Positions 59,751 to 64,000 of a DNA stretch of 64,000 bases are shown here, piece after piece. The stretch spans positions 1 to 64,000 of the forward strand of contig QXVZ01015148.1 in assembly GCA_008931825.1 (NCBI GenBank), written 5' to 3'. Each line of letters opens with the position of its first letter. Within the stretch, counting starts at the first letter, position 1. The translations under genes and the position numbers were made by a program. The stretch is from Phallusia fumigata (lineage: Eukaryota > Chordata > Ascidiacea > Phlebobranchia > Ascidiidae). The notes beneath the pieces were generated by a model that was not told the DNA's origin, did no database searches, and saw only the letters and a list, made by a program, of their open reading frames with translations.

Positions 59751-62700
59751 GTTCCCCTCTAAACAGTTTAAACAAGGTGCGAAAGTCACCGTTATCCAAC
59801 AAACAGTTTGGGTAAGTGCATTTTCCTTCTGCTATTGACTGTTTATTGTTTTCAAAAATTTTTAATTTGTGATATAACTATAGGCAACCAAAAATTAATT
59901 TCTGGTAATTGTGTCATATGAAACTGTAGTGTTATAGATATCCATGATAGTGTTATAGATTTGTTTGCAGTATATCGTTTGTTGTAATATATGCTTTTTA
60001 TTGCTCAAAACATTTAAATGCTTTACATCTATTGCAGAAAGCCTAACATGCCATTTCGGCCCGCTCATTTAATAGAAGAACAGGATTTGTTAGATGATGT
60101 TACATCACATATTTTGTCACAACAAAGATCTCAGCAGTCAGTGTCATCCAGTAGTAGTGAAGGGTTGCCATCAGTCAGCTCATCAATGGAAAGTCTTCCA
60201 ACAAGAAGATTAATGCAACCAATAAACTCTAAAACAGTGCTGAATCCGCTTGGTCAAGTTAGAAAATCAATTCCGTCAGGCAATTGAATGCTTCAAAATG
60301 ATATTTCAATAAAATATTTCGTTTTTGTTCTGTTTTTTTTATTGTTGATTCTTAGCAAATCCTGTATCAATGGTCAAAAGGTATCAAAGTTTTATGTGCA
60401 AGTTAAGATGACTAAAAACAAATTCCAAATCCTTTTAACTTTTTTCGATGTTACATATTGTTCATTACCTTACAGGATCTTGCAAATAGTAGTTTTAATC
60501 AATGTGTGTTAGTTTTCATGTCCATTTTATTGTACTTATAATAAAAGTTTTATTTTCATAAACTTAGGACCAAAGGCACCTAATGACTTGGAATTACTGT
60601 CCACAATGATGAAGCGAGTCACACAGCTTGAAGGTCAGGTGTCATATTATTCCAAAGAAGTTGTGGAGAAAAGCAAGCAAATAAAAGTAAAATGGGCTGT
60701 TTTATTTATCTATATTGGTCAGAAAATGGAACTTGCCAATGCTTACAATTATTCTGTGTCTAGCAACTTGCTCTTATTTTTTTCCTACTGAAGCAAAACG
60801 TTCAAAATTTTACCTGAATAAAACTACCTCATAGTTTTATGTCACATGCAATCTACCCACCTGTTTCGTTTCCCAATTTCTATTATAAATTTGCCTGAAA
60901 AGACTTGCTTTATTAATTAAACATTTCAGCAATAACCTTTGCAATTATTATTGATACCATAAAGATAGCACTAGAAACACAAGTATGCACATAAAGTCCA
61001 GAAACGAGAAGATAAGACGTTGTAAAAAAAATTGGATGGCATAGATAAGAGTTTTATTTCTGGCCAGTAAAAACTTGTCCATTTCATGGCAACTTGTAAT
61101 TTATATTTTACATAAAATGCCCCAAAAAGTGAATAAAAGCGACTCCTATTGGAAATTATAAATGGATTAAAGTTCTGTGTTCTGAAGTTGTAATTTGTTG
61201 ACAGAGCCTGGAAGATAGAGTTGCTGTATTGAGCCAGAACCAGCCTAATGAAGATTCATCATCAAGTTCAAGTTATGTTGATAAACTAGAGGGAAAGTGT
61301 GCCGACCTGCAAGAACAAATATTTGAAATGGAGGTATTAACTCTTCTATGATCGAATGTCCACCTGGTCAAATGTGCAAATGGAAAGTTTGCTGTTTGCA
61401 GGCATTTCTGGCAGACTATGGTATGATTTGGGTTGGAGATAAATCCGACACAAGTTCTGAAGATAAAGAAGGTGAGGATAGCACACCAGTCGTGACCAAA
61501 GGAAGTTGGAAACCAGGTTAGTGAAATATAGAAAACAATATGTGGTTATGAATAAAATAAATCTAAAAATTGTGAAATATCCAAAAATGTATTTCATTAT
61601 TTAGCAATGTCCATGAATGCTCCAAGTTCTTCATTCACACCAGATTATGATCTGGTTCTTCGCAACATCCAAGATTTGAATGTCATTGCAGGAGAGGGTG
61701 TTTCAAAAATTGAAAAAACCAAAGATGGGGCTCGATTGAAGGTTATTCCTATGTTTCATTTTGATCCTGATATATGTCCTTATAATACTATTTAAGAAAG
61801 GTTTAAAGAATGCTAGTATATGCCTTCTTTAAGACAACTGATCCTACTTTTGAAATATTACAATGCAGCAAACTGCAGGAAATTTGTAGTTTTTTCAAAT
61901 TGATGTGATCAGACCAACCTAATTTCTAATGCCTTAGGTAATATAATGTGTTTTCCATTCTTATTTAGAAGGTTACCTTTTTCATACACTTACCGTTCAA
62001 AATTGTAACTGTCAATCAGAATTTTCTTCTTGTATCCCTGTACAACTTGTAGATGCAAGATTCAGTCTCAATGACATTGTACTCAAATGGGATATTGTTG
62101 TTCAATGGCCCCTTCAGGTCATTTGAGGAGCCCTCCACACAACGCTGTCTGTCTGATATCATGGATGGGTATTTTCCCTCAGAACTGCAAAAGCGATACC
62201 CTGATGGGGTACCAATTAAGGTAACTGGCAATGCTGTAATTGGCTAGACTTTTCAGCAGCACTATGCTCTACCTTTAACACTTTAATTTAGCTTGACAAC
62301 ACTGATTCTTAGAAACACAAGACACAAGCTTGAAGAGCAGCTTAATTAAGAACATAACTGTCAGAAAACTTGTATGCAGTGAATACATTGTATTGTAAAC
62401 GTTTCAAAAATCGTTGTTGTTATCATGAGAGGCTGGTTCCTATCATGGATATGCTGGCTATCGTAGATAGTTGGTAAAAACAACATGCTTGATCAATCAA
62501 ATTTTTCTGCAATATCCAATGCCAATATTTCATCAATGATAAGACGAGACTTGTACAGAAGAATAAAATATTTATGCGTAAAGATCAGAACATAATCCCA
62601 GATAGATTCCAATTAAAACGCTAAGTTAACCCTGTGAATTCCCTCAATGCAGGTAACAGACCGACGCACGACTGAGCACACGGACTCTCGCCAGCCAGGG

Positions 62701-63452
62701 GGTTTCCCCGGGATAGGACGAAGTCTCCAGGACCGCCGCATCGGCACAGTTCAATCTCTCTTGTCTTCAAGCGCGCCAAGTAAGCGAATGTTACAGATTA
62801 CTGTGTTGCTTGAAACACCAAAAAGAGCATGCCGTCATAACAGGTTTTAGTGTGAACAAAAAATGCACAGAATTTAAATTGTTGCGATTTTGTGTGGAAA
62901 GTACTTGAACAAAATACGGTGTAGCTGCAGCGCGTTCTACCTCGATCTATCAATTATGCCCTTAACCTTTTACCGCCTTATAACATTTTAACGTTGAGCA
63001 GCTATTTCCAGCCTGGTGATTGATTTAGTGCTATTGTGTCGCTATTTTTTCTTTCACCAAGCGAAATAAACTCAACGAAAAATTAATTATGCACTACCTT
63101 TTTTTTCAAAATTGGCGAATGACAATGCTGAGGATAACCATTTTTTTTTTATTTCTTATCAAAGTTTGTTCTTAATAAAGTGCAAAATTGCATTATCACT
63201 TACGTCTAAAACGTTTTACAGCATTACCCCTTATGTCTATACAGACGGTAATGACGTCACAGGCGACGTTCGCGATCGTCCAATGAATATCGAACAATTT
63301 TTAGAGAAGCTTCCGAAGTCAGTGATCCGTGACAGTAAAGTGGTCGACGTGCGCTCATCCATTCGAGACGTGTTAGCGCCATCTGGTGGAGAAACTGTCG
63401 AACGCTCGACGGAAATTGTTGAAACCGACCAAGTCAAAGTGATGCAAGAAAG
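59747..63452 (+). CDS. UBXN11: UBXN11 (socius), SEP- and UBX-domain protein, 3' end beyond window
   Basis: UBXN11 is a p97-cofactor-like protein; the vertebrate form (socius) is linked to Rnd GTPases and actin reorganisation. Nine exons are visible: 59747-59811, 60038-60279, 60568-60686, 61205-61333, 61402-61516, 61605-61741, 62053-62220, 62653-62779, 63245-63452. They encode the first 436 aa. The start MSSPLNSLNKVRKSPL is nearly the human start MSSPLASLSKTRK. A coiled coil (exons 3-4) is followed by FLADYGMIWVGD, then the SEP domain (exons 7-8: YSNGILLFNGPFRSFEEPS, SDIMDGYFPSEL) and MNIEQFLEKLPKSVIRDSKV. The last exon ends in phase 2 at a GTAGCT donor, so the UBX domain lies past 64000. The exon 2 donor is uncertain: GC at 60280, or GT at 60253. 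The exon 9 acceptor was chosen by phase. Confidence 0.93.
62331..62410 (-). repeat. Copy of TTAATTAA-ended repeat in UBXN11 intron 7
   Basis: GCTTAATTAAGAACATAACTG, a run of twenty-odd bases close to the left end of the MITE at 37857, is followed by AAAACTTGTATGCAGTGAATAC, which matches the inner right arm of that element in reverse. It appears to be a single-arm, decayed copy. Confidence 0.55.
62918..63082 (+). repeat. Dispersed repeat family, copy 3
   Basis: It aligns over its length with 18075-18242 (GGTGTAGCTGCA, TGGTGATTG, TTTCACCAAGCGAAATAAAC) and partly with 35281-35375 on the other strand. It sits in UBXN11 intron 8. Three copies in 64 kb suggest a family with many copies in this genome. 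Confidence 0.6.
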
Positions 63453-64000
63453 GTAGCTAACATGTTTTTTGACAATCGTGTTCGCAGTGACCAGCTCAAC
63501 GAATTATATCTCAATATATTCGAAGTTTTAAGGCGTTTTTTTTTCTAAAAAGGCGTTTTTTTTCGTGCTGAACGGCGATAAATGACTTGAGCAAAGCAAG
63601 TTTATTTACATATGCAACACTTTGTACAATTTTGTTTCTGTTGCTTCGAATAGTCTAGATATTTGATAACATGCGATAAGTGACAAAACTGAACTAAAAA
63701 AATCGTTTTAACGTGGTATAATAACCATTCGAGTATTGTAAGAATAATGAAATAGGATTCAAAGTTCTGGATTCGAAAAGAATCATTCTTTGATATCCCA
63801 GAACATTTAGTATTTTATAGTTTCCTAATCTTTATAATGTGGTCCAAGATTTGGATTTATCGTGTGTTAAGTATGGCCAGCCCTGAGATAGGTTTTTTTC
63901 TCCGACATTTTACCACAGTAAAGTTATTGGTAAGTACGTCTGCCTTGTATGTAAGGGTTGGTCATTTAAAACTTTAGTCTAAACAAGTTGGAAATCATCT
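63453..64000. other. UBXN11 intron 9 (incomplete)
   Basis: No exon is recognised after 63452. The sequence is AT-rich with a near-palindromic stretch of ATTC/GAAT words around 63740-63800. The remaining UBX-domain exons should lie to the right of the window. Confidence 0.4.

Noticed and set aside
1-64000. Retroviral, LTR or Polinton remnants
   Set aside because: No polymerase, integrase, capsid or envelope-like frame and no long direct-repeat pair were noticed; the elements seen are small non-coding DNA transposons and SINE-like pieces.

Overview
The window looks like a piece of a tunicate (Ciona-like ascidian) nuclear genome. The sequence is AT-rich. Its genes are animal genes split into many small exons by short GT-AG introns, and the proteins (a Wnt ligand, WBP2, FIBP, UBXN11, ALG1 and others) are most easily aligned with chordate orthologues. 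The species is an inference. No bacterial genes, CRISPR array or rRNA were seen. I found no reverse-transcriptase, capsid or envelope coding and no LTR pair.

Layout: 1-6069 has no gene I can support. ALG1 (+, 6070-9547) is followed tail-to-tail by WBP2 (-, 10073-13481). A divergent Wnt gene (-, 15018-35132) fills 20 kb with six exons and very long introns that carry short GC-richer islands and clusters of transcription-factor-like sites. From 35133 to 47191 there is a gene-poor 12-kb stretch with several small repeats and one or two doubtful coding fragments. The right-hand 17 kb is dense: USE1 (-), a PLCXD-type phosphodiesterase (-, no coding intron), GSTZ1 (-), UBXN1 (+), FIBP (-) and UBXN11 (+, cut by the window edge). 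GSTZ1/UBXN1 and FIBP/UBXN11 are divergent pairs; ALG1/WBP2 and UBXN1/FIBP are convergent pairs.

For nine genes I rebuilt the coding sequence by choosing splice sites that keep phase and family alignment. Lengths came out close to the human proteins: ALG1 471 aa, WBP2 245, Wnt 377, USE1 252, PLCXD 289, GSTZ1 212, UBXN1 291, FIBP 359, and UBXN11 436 or more. Together they are mostly housekeeping functions (N-glycan assembly, ER SNARE, tyrosine catabolism, p97 adaptors) plus one developmental signal. They form no evident single pathway, except that two UBX-domain p97-cofactor genes lie within 8 kb of each other with FIBP between them.

The most unusual items are three. The Wnt protein appears to have lost both cysteines of one conserved disulfide and carries a proline- and arginine-rich, lysine-containing segment there. 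Its introns hold candidate regulatory clusters, including three full TGACGTCA palindromes in 38 bp. USE1 intron 7 contains a tandem duplication, a small MITE inserted in one copy, and a hAT-type MITE with a perfect 8-bp target duplication. I did not find a convincing undescribed multi-gene system.
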